This document shows, one piece after another, positions 56,986 through 64,000 of a stretch of 64,000 nucleotides of DNA. Under the pieces are notes generated by a model. The model searched no databases, was not told the DNA's origin, and saw only the letters and a list, made by a program, of their open reading frames with translations. This DNA is from Betaproteobacteria bacterium (GTDB lineage: Bacteria > Pseudomonadota > Gammaproteobacteria > Burkholderiales > Casimicrobiaceae). Positions within the stretch are counted from its first letter, which is position 1, and each line of letters opens with the position of its first letter. The stretch is from assembly GCA_016192065.1 (NCBI GenBank), contig JACPUX010000003.1, forward strand, positions 1 through 64,000, written 5' to 3'. The translations under genes were made by a program, and so were the position numbers.

Positions 56986-57731
56986 GCCCAAACGCTCCCG
57001 AGGAGCGGATCCGAATCTCCAAGCTGATGTCCGAACAGGGCCTGTGTTCGCGACGCGAAGCGGACGAATACATCGCCCGAGGGTGGGTGTACGTTGATGG
57101 CGAACGCGTCACCGAACTGGGTAGTCGCGCTCACCCGACGCAAAAGATCACCCTTACCAAGCAGGCGCAGGCGAGCCAAAGCGCGCGGGTCACGATTTTG
57201 CTCAACAAGCCGATAGGTTACGTTTCCGGCCAGGCCGAAGACGGGCACCAGCCGGCGATCACGCTGATTGCGGCGGACAGCCAGTACCACGGCGACACCT
57301 CGGGCCAGCACTTTGGTGCCGCCCAGCTACGCGGTCTAGCGCCGGCCGGGCGTTTGGACATCGACTCGACTGGCCTCCTGGTGCTCACCCAGGACGGCCG
57401 CATCGCCAAGCTTCTGATCGGCGAAAGCTCCGGCATCGAGAAAGAATATCTGGTCCGCGTCGAAGGCAGACTCGACGCCAAGAGCCTGGCCCTGCTCGGC
57501 CACGGCCTGGAACTCGACGGCCAGGCGCTGAAACCCGCCAAAGTGAGTTGGCAGAACGAAGACCAGTTGCGCTTCGTGCTGCGCGAAGGCAAGAAGCGCC
57601 AAATTCGCCGCATGTGCGAACAGGTGGGCCTCAAGGTCACGGGCTTGAAGCGCATCCGCATCGGCAGCGTCAAGCTCGCCGATTTGCCCTTGGGCAAGTG
57701 GCGCTATTTGCGGTCGGATGAGCGGTTCTAG
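56982..57731 (+). CDS. rRNA pseudouridine synthase, RsuA/RluF family
   Basis: A 249-residue enzyme with an N-terminal S4 RNA-binding domain (about 9-60; [20 protein letters not shown]) and a catalytic domain with the aspartate in [17 protein letters not shown], plus the [21 protein letters not shown] signature. It resembles RluF, which modifies U2604 of 23S rRNA, through [15 protein letters not shown], but RluB/RluE/RsuA cannot be excluded. It starts with TTG overlapping the pgk stop. Confidence 0.88.
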   Translation: MSPNAPEERIRISKLMSEQGLCSRREADEYIARGWVYVDGERVTELGSRAHPTQKITLTKQAQASQSARVTILLNKPIGYVSGQAEDGHQPAITLIAADSQYHGDTSGQHFGAAQLRGLAPAGRLDIDSTGLLVLTQDGRIAKLLIGESSGIEKEYLVRVEGRLDAKSLALLGHGLELDGQALKPAKVSWQNEDQLRFVLREGKKRQIRRMCEQVGLKVTGLKRIRIGSVKLADLPLGKWRYLRSDERF

Positions 57732-57746
57732 ACCGGTGGCTCCAAG

Positions 57747-58289
57747 ATGCTGACGAACCAGCGTACCAAACGGCCGGGACATCTGCTGCTCCTGCGCGGC
57801 GCGCCAGGCGCCGGCAAGACCTCGGTGGGAATCGCCCTACAACGGCTTCGTCCCGAGCTTCAGGTGATCGAGATCGACGACCTCAAGCGTGCCGCATACG
57901 GCAGTGCCGGAATCTGCGTACCGACGGTGGATTACCCCAAGGCAGGCACCCTGGCGAGGCAACATCTCGAACAAGGTTTCGACACCGTGGTGATCGAGCC
58001 CCTGGCGGACCGATGGCATTTGCGCTCGGTGATCGCCGCAGCCGGACGCTTCCTGAAATCCAGTGATGTCTCGGTGGTATGGCTCGAGTGCTCCTTGGCG
58101 ACGGCGATCGAACGGAAACGCGGGCGTCTGGAACCGGCGCTCGTGGCTTGGCAGCATTCGTCCGTGGCCTCGCGGGATCGCCCGCGCGGCGAAAGCGTGA
58201 TCGACACCGAGCGCTACAAGGTCAACGAAGTGGCGGAGCGGGTTGTGCGCCTGTTGTCAGAAAGGACCGTGCCCGAGATCGGCGACTGA
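57747..58289 (+). CDS. P-loop kinase-like protein
   Basis: A 180-residue NTP-binding protein with Walker A RGAPGAGKTS (about 17-26), an acidic EIDDLKRA region near 42-50 typical of small-molecule or zeta-toxin-like kinases, and a lid-like arginine segment (IERKRGRLE). The substrate is unknown. It follows the pseudouridine synthase by 15 bases and is probably co-transcribed. No antitoxin partner is seen, so a toxin role is not supported. Confidence 0.7.
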   Translation: MLTNQRTKRPGHLLLLRGAPGAGKTSVGIALQRLRPELQVIEIDDLKRAAYGSAGICVPTVDYPKAGTLARQHLEQGFDTVVIEPLADRWHLRSVIAAAGRFLKSSDVSVVWLECSLATAIERKRGRLEPALVAWQHSSVASRDRPRGESVIDTERYKVNEVAERVVRLLSERTVPEIGD

Positions 58290-58349
58290 AGCGTGCCCGT
58301 TTGCTTCAAACAGTAAGGGCCGCGGCGGGCCGACCGAAGGTCTGCGCAA

Positions 58350-59324
58350 TCAACCTTCATCACGATAGCGACGCAGGCGCATGGCGATCACCACCATGGC
58401 GGCGCCGGCGGCGACACCGAACCACAGATTCGGCGTCGCAAGCAATTGCCAGGCCGAGGACAGTTGCTCCGAGCCGTTGAAATCGGAGAAGAGAAACTGA
58501 AACTTGCCGCGGGTTTGCACCATCCACGAACCCGGCGCGATGCCGACCAGGATGCGCCCGACTATGTTTTTCATGTACCAGCCGGCGTCAAGCGGCAAGC
58601 TGAAGAGCCGCGTCGCCCAGGCCAGCAGCATGGCGGAGAGCAGCGGTGCGCCCACCGCCCAGAGCAAGGGCTTGGAACGCGCCCAGGCCGAAACCATGAT
58701 GAGCCATCCGGCCGCTGGGAGCGCCCATAGCACATACACCGGAAGAACGGCGAGGTAGCGCAAGGGCAGGGTGTAGAGATCGGGATTCGAGAGCATCGCG
58801 CCAAAGACGTTGAGGCCGAGCAACAGCAAGGTGACGCCGAGGATTAGGTTCATTAGGATGGCCACCGCGAGCGCCGCCAGCCAGGCGATCAAGGGCGCCA
58901 ACAACAGCCCGGTGGCTAGCTTGGACAAGACCGTGTCGCGGTCAGAAATTGGCAGTGACTTCCAGAACAGCACGCTGCGATTGCTGCGGTCCTCAAAAAG
59001 CGTGCCGATGAAGTAGAAGAAAACCACGAAACTCATGGTCATCATCAGTGGCAGGGCCGCTGCGGCAAAGCTCAGGCTCAGCGCTTCGCCCAGGTGTTCC
59101 CGGGTGCTCGGGTCGGCCAGCACTTCCTGAAGGCTATCGGAATCGGCGAACTCGTAGTTGCCGATGCGCAAATGCTGCGCGCTCAAGTCGCCGTTGATCA
59201 GCGGTACCGCTACCGAGAGTGTGACCAGCGCCAGGAGCAGCGCCGCCACCACGACCGGCGCCCAGAACAGTCCGCCCTTATGCTCCCAGAATTCGCGCCG
59301 GATCAGCCAATGCAGGGTGTTCAT
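58350..59324 (-). CDS. ABC-2 type transporter permease
   Basis: A 324-residue membrane protein with about six helices, starting with a cytoplasmic LIRREFWEHKGGLFW amphipathic segment, then a helix, a large outer loop and clustered helices to the end. It pairs with the ATPase encoded upstream (4-base overlap, 59321-59324). Such YtrA-linked exporters often respond to cell-wall antibiotics or envelope stress; the substrate is unknown. Confidence 0.87.
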   Translation of the reverse strand: MNTLHWLIRREFWEHKGGLFWAPVVVAALLLALVTLSVAVPLINGDLSAQHLRIGNYEFADSDSLQEVLADPSTREHLGEALSLSFAAAALPLMMTMSFVVFFYFIGTLFEDRSNRSVLFWKSLPISDRDTVLSKLATGLLLAPLIAWLAALAVAILMNLILGVTLLLLGLNVFGAMLSNPDLYTLPLRYLAVLPVYVLWALPAAGWLIMVSAWARSKPLLWAVGAPLLSAMLLAWATRLFSLPLDAGWYMKNIVGRILVGIAPGSWMVQTRGKFQFLFSDFNGSEQLSSAWQLLATPNLWFGVAAGAAMVVIAMRLRRYRDEG

Positions 59325-60193
59325 GAGTAGGTTCCTTTCATGACGGCGACGAAAAGATCGGCAATTCCAGGGTTGCGGGTTTCACCGAACTCAGCCAGTT
59401 GAGCCCGTGGCGCGCCATCGAAAAGCATCACTGCCTTGCCAAACACTTGACGCTCGTCCAACGGCCCCAGCGCCCTGGCGGCTTCGGCCTGCGCCGGGGC
59501 AACCATCACCTCGGTGAAGCGTTCGGCCACTTCGTCCATGGTGGCGCAGAGCACAATGCGCCCCTCGCGAATGAACATCAAGTCGGTGAGGATGTGTTCA
59601 ATTTCCTCAACCTGGTGGGTGGTGACGATAATGGTCTTGTTTGCGTCGAAGTAGTCTTCCAGCAGGTTCTGGTAGAACTGCTTGCGGAACAGAATATCGA
59701 GACCCAGAGTGGGTTCGTCGAGCACCAGGAGCTTGGCGTCGATGGCCATGACCAGCGCCAGGTGCAATTGCACGATCATGCCCTTGGACATCTCCTTGAC
59801 CTTCATCGAAGGCTTGAGCTTGGTCTGCGCGAGATACTTCTCCGCCTTGCTGCGATCGAAGCGCGGATGTACGCCGGCGACAAAATCGAGCGCGTCCCTG
59901 AGCTTCAGCCAGCGCGGCAGAATCGCCACGTCGGCGATGAAAGAAACGTCCTGCATCAGCGCATCGCGCTCGCGGTCCGGATCTCTGCCCAGCACCCGCA
60001 GTTCGCCCTCGAACGGCGCAAGACCCAGGAGCGCTTTCAGGGTGCTGGTCTTGCCCGAACCATTGGGACCGATCAGCCCGACGATGCGCCCCTGGGGGAT
60101 ATCGAAACTCACGTCATCCACCGCCAACACCTTGCCGTAGCGTTTAGTGAGATGCTTGGCGCTCACCACCGGCGCCGCCACCTGGCCGTTCAT
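59321..60193 (-). CDS. ABC transporter ATP-binding protein
   Basis: A 290-residue ATPase with Walker A GPNGSGKTS (42-50), a divergent signature EMSKGMIVQLHLAL in place of LSGGQ, Walker B KLLVLDEPTLGLD and the H-loop TTHQVEEIE. The start at 60193 shares ATGA with the gntR stop. It drives the ABC-2 permease encoded next. The altered signature is common in the YtrB/BcrA-like group. Confidence 0.92.
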   Translation of the reverse strand: MNGQVAAPVVSAKHLTKRYGKVLAVDDVSFDIPQGRIVGLIGPNGSGKTSTLKALLGLAPFEGELRVLGRDPDRERDALMQDVSFIADVAILPRWLKLRDALDFVAGVHPRFDRSKAEKYLAQTKLKPSMKVKEMSKGMIVQLHLALVMAIDAKLLVLDEPTLGLDILFRKQFYQNLLEDYFDANKTIIVTTHQVEEIEHILTDLMFIREGRIVLCATMDEVAERFTEVMVAPAQAEAARALGPLDERQVFGKAVMLFDGAPRAQLAEFGETRNPGIADLFVAVMKGTYS

Positions 60194-60558
60194 CGCGCAC
60201 CCCCTTTCTTGGCGGTTCGCGGCAATTGGTTCAGGTCCAGATCCAGGCGGCGGATGCGTTCCAGCACCCGGGGCCAGTCTTCGCGCAGGAATCGTTCGCG
60301 TTCGCTGGCGAGGAGTTTTTCGCGCGCGCCCTCGGTCACATACATACCTAGTCCCCTTCGTTTTTCCACCAGAGTCTCGTCCGCGAGTTCCTGATAGGCC
60401 CGCGATACCGTGATCGGATTGAGCTGATAATCCGCGGCGACCTGCCGCACCGACGGCAGGGCATCGCCCTCCTTGAGCGTCCCTTCGAGCATCATGTCCA
60501 AGACGCGCGCCTTGAGCTGGCGGTAGATCGGGGTGTCGTCGGTCCAGGTGATGCTCAT
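60190..60558 (-). CDS. GntR-family regulator, YtrA type
   Basis: A 122-residue regulator with a winged helix (about 10-75; PIYRQLKARVLDMMLEG and LPSVRQVAADYQLNPITVSR) and a short C-terminal dimerisation helix pair, the YtrA layout lacking a ligand domain. It is encoded with the ABC transporter it probably controls. A 24-bp inverted repeat at 60816-60839 at the operon promoter is its likely operator. Confidence 0.92.
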   Translation of the reverse strand: MSITWTDDTPIYRQLKARVLDMMLEGTLKEGDALPSVRQVAADYQLNPITVSRAYQELADETLVEKRRGLGMYVTEGAREKLLASERERFLREDWPRVLERIRRLDLDLNQLPRTAKKGGAR

Positions 60559-60794
60559 AGCGGCAACCTCTTCGGAGTGGGTGCGGCGTTCGCCAATTGC
60601 GGCGGCATTGGTGTCTCAAGTTCCAAAGCAGGCGTAGCGTGCCCTCGGGCCGGGGACCAGGCCGAACGTGTTGCCAACGGGGAGGCACCAGCGGAGGGCG
60701 CGGGGCGCATCCTAGCCGCAAACAGCCCTGCCGGCGTGACGGCGAGTGCCAGCGTGGGGACTAGATTCGAGAGCAGTCGTTGCACCGAGTGCAT
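60555..60794 (-). CDS. Possible small exported protein leading the ABC operon
   Basis: A 79-residue frame whose stop shares ATGA with the gntR start. The N-terminus (RLLSNLVPTLALAVTPAGLFA) resembles a signal peptide; the rest is Ala/Pro/Arg rich with no known domain. It fills the space between the operon promoter and gntR, which otherwise would be a leader of about 265 bases. The ribosome site is weak, so the call is tentative. Confidence 0.45.
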   Translation of the reverse strand: MHSVQRLLSNLVPTLALAVTPAGLFAARMRPAPSAGASPLATRSAWSPARGHATPALELETPMPPQLANAAPTPKRLPL

Positions 60795-60815
60795 GGTCTG
60801 GAGAAGCTGGCGTTC

Positions 60816-60856
60816 AGTGTGGTAGTACAGTAATACACTAATGCAGAAGTTGTCAA
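60816..60856 (-). promoter_or_regulatory. Promoter and operator of the GntR-ABC operon
   Basis: On the minus strand TTGACA (60856-60851) is followed by TATTAC (60835-60830). The overlapping inverted repeat AGTGTGGTAGTACAGTAATACACT (split: AGTGT-GGTAGTAC / AGTAATACACT, 60816-60839) resembles YtrA sites (GTGTA...TACAC). Repressor bound here would cover the -10 box. The 15-base spacer for this -10 is short; TTACTG at 17 is an alternative. Confidence 0.7.
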
Positions 60857-60961
60857 GCGTTGGCGCCGAAAATGTTATTCAAGCGAACGGCATGATCCTC
60901 CAAGTTGTCAACGCGCAAGCCCCCGGTGCCACCATCGCCTGCCCCTACAACCCGGCCGGAT

Positions 60962-61810
60962 GGTTAAAGTGGTTAAAGGGGCCATGCTCGAATATTTGTG
61001 CTAAGCTGCCGCAATCATGCCCCGCCGCCCGCGCATCCACCTCAACAATGTCCCCCTGCACATCGTTCAGCGGGGCCACAATCGCGAGCCCTGCTTCTTT
61101 GGTGAAGAAGATTATCAAACCTACCTTCACTGGCTGGGTGAAGCGCTCAAGAGGGAAGGCGGCGTGCTTCATGCCTATGCCCTCATGACCAATCACGTGC
61201 ACTTGCTGCTGACCCCGGCCAAGGCCGAGGCCGTGCCCCGCATCATCATCGCCTTGGGCCGGCGTTACGTGCAATACATCAACACCAGCTCCCGGCGCAC
61301 CGGCACGCTGTGGGACAGCCGCTACAAGTCCTCCCTGATTCAGGCCGAGACCTATCTGCTCACCTGCCAGCGCTACATCGAACTCAACCCGCTGCGGGCG
61401 GGGCTGGTGGACGAGCCCGCTCATTACCGCTGGACGAGCTACCGGCGCAACGCGCTCGGGCAGCCCAACGCCCACCTTACGCCGCATGCGGTCTATTTGG
61501 CCTTGGGTCGCAGCGACAAGGAACGACAAACGGCCTACCGCGCACTATTCCGGGCGCAATTGGACCAAGAGGCCATCGACGACATACGCCTGGCTTTGAA
61601 CCAGAACCAGCCGCTGGGGAACAACCGCTTTTATGCCAAGATCGAGGCTATGATGGGCGAGCGGCGTGAAGCAAGACCGCGCGGCAGACCGCGGCTTGGA
61701 AAGTTCGCTGCCGGCGAGGCGGCGGCGGGGCAGGGTGAATTGCCGGTATGAGGCAAGGAACGGCGAGCGGAACGGAAATGCGAACCTGGCCCCTTTATCC
61801 ACCTTTATCC
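60962..61810 (+). mobile_element. Y1-transposase element bounded by inverted repeats
   Basis: GGTTAAAGTGGTTAAAGGGGCCA at the left (60962-60984) and its inverted partner at 61787-61810 (read inward GGATAAAGGTGGATAAAGGGGCCA) enclose a single IS200-like transposase gene. Each arm itself holds a GGTTAAA/GGATAAA direct repeat. Tyrosine transposases recognise subterminal hairpins, so the arms may be recognition sites rather than classical terminal repeats. Confidence 0.6.
61017..61751 (+). CDS. IS200-like / REP-associated tyrosine transposase
   Basis: A 244-residue Y1 HUH transposase. The HUH metal site is His60-Val-His62 in LMTNHVHLLLTP, and the catalytic tyrosine is probably Tyr120 in CQRYIELNPLRAG. 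The start is LHIVQRGHNREPCFF-like, as in widespread single-copy RAYT-type genes of beta- and gammaproteobacteria that are domesticated or mobilise short palindromes. REP-like units elsewhere in the window could be substrates, but that link is untested. The frame is intact. Confidence 0.9.
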   Translation: MPRRPRIHLNNVPLHIVQRGHNREPCFFGEEDYQTYLHWLGEALKREGGVLHAYALMTNHVHLLLTPAKAEAVPRIIIALGRRYVQYINTSSRRTGTLWDSRYKSSLIQAETYLLTCQRYIELNPLRAGLVDEPAHYRWTSYRRNALGQPNAHLTPHAVYLALGRSDKERQTAYRALFRAQLDQEAIDDIRLALNQNQPLGNNRFYAKIEAMMGERREARPRGRPRLGKFAAGEAAAGQGELPV

Positions 61811-61854
61811 AATGAATTGTCCAAGACCATACATGACGTTTCTCCTGGAGTCGG

Positions 61855-62841
61855 TCAAAGTACCTCGATGCCGCTACTCTGGGCATAGCCGCCAAAGCTA
61901 GGCATTTTAATGCCGGGACCCCGCCGGCAACCTCCTCGCAGCTCTGCGACCAACGGATCCCAGGTGGCGCTCATTTGGATAGCAGCCCATGCTCCTGTAG
62001 TTGCGGCAAGCGTTGTGACCCATTCGTCCACTACCACGCTGTATGTACCCGCTGTCGGGATTTCAAGGATCAGTTCGGACTGTGCGCTTCGGTGGAGTGC
62101 AAAGGCATAGGAGATATGGTTCGCTGCTTCGCTGGAGTCTGCGGATCCAAGGGTTGCGTTCTCTGCGGCGACAAACGTATTGCCCAGAGATGCCGACATC
62201 GCTGCCTTGGCGACAGCGGTGGAACGCCCGCCGCTAAGTGCGTTGGCCTCGATCCAAGAGATGACGGCATTCAGCGACGATCTAAACTTCACCGTGCCAG
62301 GGTGTGCGGTGGTGAAGGTCACGAGCGATCGAAATCCGCACTTGGCTTCGGAGAGGTGCAGGGTTTCCCGAGTGGCGTTTCCGTTTTCGGCGTAGACCGC
62401 GATCCTCAGCCCCTTGGGGGCTTGGGCAACCGCAGCACAATCGGTAGTCCCGTTCCGATAGAACTCGGTGTAAGTGGCCGTCGGCGCAGCGAGAGCCTGG
62501 TACTCGCTGCAAGACACTGCGCTAGAAGTGGATGCGTTTCGAGGTGGAAAGATCTTGTCAAAATCAAGGACCGGAATGACCAAAGGTGGCTGCGGTTTCG
62601 GCATAGGGGGCCACGGCATGTGCGCAGGGAATTTGACGAACGACGGTTCGGGCGGGGCCGGCAGTTTGTTTGCAAGATCTTGCATGGTCCCGCGGAGGTG
62701 CGCAATCTCACTCATGTTAGACACAACGCTCTCTTGGGTTCCGCACAGCAGCAGGGTCAATTTCGCGGTCGCTTCATCCATGCGGGATAGATCGTTGTGA
62801 ATTGCGTCAATTACTGCAGCATGTTCTGGTACTCGTGACAT
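61855..62841 (-). CDS. Unrecognised 328-residue protein
   Basis: The N-terminal ~60 residues are helical with heptad spacing (VIDAIHNDLSRMDEATAKLT). Then comes a proline-rich linker (LPAPPEPSFVKFP, MPWPPMPKPQPP, about 60-88) and a C-terminal half rich in Ser/Thr/Ala and short strands (from about 100 to 328; LILEIPTAGTYSVVVDEWVT). No signal peptide or membrane helix is visible. A TAGGAGA ribosome site precedes the ATG at 62841, supporting expression. Seven cysteines are spread through the chain. I do not recognise a family. The stop is 45 bases from the right arm of the transposon, which hints at an accessory region. Confidence 0.65.
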   Translation of the reverse strand: MSRVPEHAAVIDAIHNDLSRMDEATAKLTLLLCGTQESVVSNMSEIAHLRGTMQDLANKLPAPPEPSFVKFPAHMPWPPMPKPQPPLVIPVLDFDKIFPPRNASTSSAVSCSEYQALAAPTATYTEFYRNGTTDCAAVAQAPKGLRIAVYAENGNATRETLHLSEAKCGFRSLVTFTTAHPGTVKFRSSLNAVISWIEANALSGGRSTAVAKAAMSASLGNTFVAAENATLGSADSSEAANHISYAFALHRSAQSELILEIPTAGTYSVVVDEWVTTLAATTGAWAAIQMSATWDPLVAELRGGCRRGPGIKMPSFGGYAQSSGIEVL

Positions 62842-63142
62842 GGCGGTCTCCTACGATTGAACAAGTTACCTGGGATGACGATTGCTTCGTAGTTTCTCGA
62901 AGCGAAAAATGCTGGCGGTTACGGCTTGCGCTGCACATACTCCCTACGGCAACGTCGCGGGTCCAATCGATCACCAACGTGTACCAATTGGCGCTGACGT
63001 CGAAGCATGCAGCACCACCGCAGAGCAGTCTTCCGCCCGTGTGCATGTCGAAGACGGCGGTGGCGTAAAAATGCGGACTGCGTCGTCGTCAAGGGCCTAG
63101 GGTGTGCTGGGCCGCAACCACTGCAATTCTGACCGGCCCGCC
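62842..63142. other. Gene-free stretch
   Basis: About 300 bases with no supported gene. A minus-strand open frame of 79 codons (63046-62807) overlaps the start of the neighbouring gene and has no ribosome site or family, so it is not called. The promoter of the 61855-62841 gene should lie here but was not resolved. Confidence 0.35.
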
Positions 63143-63517
63143 TCAGCAGCCACCCGGCCCCGGCACGTATTCGGTCTCGGCGTTGGCGCCTAGGCCGGTG
63201 CGAATGCGCTCCAGCAGCATAATGGCGCCGGGCGAGCCGTGTTTGGCCGCCAGTTCAAGATGGCGCTGCGCGAGATCGAGATCACGCGTGACCGGACCAT
63301 CCGGCGCTTTTCCTGCATAGCGCATACGGCCGGCAAATTCCGCCGCCCAGTGGTCGCCCGCCGCCGCGAGGCGTTCCAGATTCAAAAGCGTCGGTGAGGT
63401 AACGCCTGGTGCTGCAGCGGGGTTCGCGCGAGCGACCAGGGTCTGGGTGAAGGCCGGAGCGGCGAGGCCGCATATGAACACGACCGCCGAGGTGGTCATC
63501 AGGAGCTTGAGGTTCAT
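63143..63517 (-). CDS. Small exported protein with a Sel1-like repeat
   Basis: A 124-residue protein with a signal peptide (MTTSAVVFICGLAAPAFTQT) and one or two Sel1-like helical hairpins (LERLAAAGDHWAAEFAGRM and LAQRHLELAAKHGSPGAIML). The tail is glycine/proline rich (EYVPGPGGC). Sel1 repeats mediate protein contacts. AAGGAGA before the ATG at 63517 sets the start. It is divergent from the SARP-like regulator. Confidence 0.7.
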   Translation of the reverse strand: MNLKLLMTTSAVVFICGLAAPAFTQTLVARANPAAAPGVTSPTLLNLERLAAAGDHWAAEFAGRMRYAGKAPDGPVTRDLDLAQRHLELAAKHGSPGAIMLLERIRTGLGANAETEYVPGPGGC

Positions 63518-63638
63518 GATGTTCTCCTTTCGCATTTCGTTCGATGTAACGCCCTGGGGTACCCGCAAAGGCTCGGGAGCCTTGCATCAGTCAGATCACT
63601 CTGGCGGGCGCGATGCGGTAACAACGTTACACAGGCGC

Positions 63639-63680
63639 CGTTAACGCATCGTTAACAATCCGCCCCTATGGGTTCATACT
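63639..63680 (+). promoter_or_regulatory. Promoter of the SARP-like gene with two 11-bp-spaced heptamers
   Basis: CGTTAAC at 63639-63645 and 63650-63656 are exact direct repeats with an 11-bp period. The second overlaps TTAACA (63652-63657), a -35 box placed 17 bases from CATACT (63675-63680). SARP and OmpR-type activators bind heptamer repeats with this spacing next to -35. Confidence 0.6.
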
Positions 63681-63713
63681 GTGTTCGTCGGAGCCGCGAG
63701 CGGGGAGACCGCC

Positions 63714-64000
63714 ATGACGCTGCACGTACAGGGAGAACTACGCTGGCGGGACCGCGCGGGGTGTTTCACACCGCTACCGGCGACTTTGCCAATGGCCTTG
63801 CTGCTGGTGCTCGCGCGGGACGGCGCCCGTAGGACCCGCGGCGAACTGGCCGCGCTCTTCTGGCCGGATGCGCCAACGGAAGTGGCGGCGCTCAATCTGC
63901 GTGTCAACCTGCACAAGGCGCGACGCTTGCTCGTCGAGCTGGGCGCCGCCAACGAACTCGAAACCGATCGGCACACGCTGCGCTGGGCGCCGCCCCTCGA
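63714..64000 (+). CDS. SARP-like transcriptional regulator, N-terminal part (runs off the right edge)
   Basis: The first 95 codons show an OmpR/SARP-type winged helix: LLLVLARDGARRTRGELAAL, FWPDAPTEVAALNLRVNLHK and RRLLVELG. Such N-termini lead BTAD-containing activators or large ATPase/TPR regulators. The rest lies outside the window, so sensor and output cannot be stated. A GGGGAGA ribosome site precedes the ATG. The divergent Sel1-like gene is a possible target. Confidence 0.75.
   Translation, partial: MTLHVQGELRWRDRAGCFTPLPATLPMALLLVLARDGARRTRGELAALFWPDAPTEVAALNLRVNLHKARRLLVELGAANELETDRHTLRWAPPL

Noticed and set aside
57747..58289. Zeta-type toxin
   Set aside because: The protein has a P-loop kinase pattern but no epsilon-like antitoxin partner and sits in a housekeeping operon; a toxin claim is unsupported.
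62807..63046. A 79-codon minus-strand frame upstream of the orphan gene
   Set aside because: It overlaps the start of the better-supported gene, lacks a ribosome site and has no recognisable domain.

Overview
The window is high-GC chromosomal DNA from a member of the Betaproteobacteria. This is inferred from gene order and protein character: xseB-ispA-dxs-folE2; leuC-ecn-leuD-leuB-asd-fimV-truA-trpFBA-accD-folC-dedD-cvpA-purF; rplM-rpsI-argC-erpA-anmK-tyrS; and a tmRNA tag ANDETYALAA. A Rhodocyclales- or Nitrosomonadales-like organism is plausible, but the genus cannot be read from the sequence alone. Most of the window is dense housekeeping DNA with many ATGA/GTGA/TTGA stop-start overlaps.

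Layout. 1-2490: a decayed accessory patch next to the 3' end of ssrA, holding an IS21-type istB tail, phage and recombinase-module fragments joined head to head, and an intact DUF1778/GNAT toxin-antitoxin pair. 2491-2856: ssrA (minus). 3235-10871: isoprenoid, folate, mismatch-repair and tRNA-modification genes. 10963-15734: leucine synthesis and asd. 16158-28080: fimV, truA, trpFBA, accD, folC, dedD, cvpA and purF. 28147-29498: a predicted SAM-II riboswitch and terminator ahead of a methionine-type trans-sulfuration enzyme. 29543-29743: two REP-like repeat units. 29773-34179 (minus): lpxH, two cyclophilins, an L,D-transpeptidase and a TPR partner. 34336-39396: prfB (with programmed frameshift), lysS, copA and copZ. 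39719-44865: a DUF3616 protein and a split Fe3+ uptake system (fbpC, fbpB, fbpA) with two Fur boxes. 45168-45470: tRNA-Pro, tRNA-Arg, tRNA-His. 45583-51619: ribosomal proteins, argC, bactofilin, erpA, anmK, tyrS. 52312-56985: tkt, gap, pgk. 56982-60794: an rRNA pseudouridine synthase, a P-loop kinase, and a GntR-controlled ABC-2 exporter operon. 60962-61810: a Y1/REP-type transposase between inverted repeats. 61855-64000: an unrecognised 328-residue protein, a small secreted Sel1-like protein and the start of a SARP-like regulator.

The least ordinary signals are: the SAM-II riboswitch; the four-cysteine cluster in FbpC with dispersed Fur-controlled iron genes; the duplicated 3' tail of gap; the REP-like repeats together with a REP-type transposase; a predicted leaderless folE2 transcript; the 11-bp-spaced heptamers in front of the SARP-like gene; and the orphan gene at 61855-62841. 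No clearly new multi-gene system was identified. Promoters, operators and RNA structures are read by eye and have not been tested by folding or alignment software.
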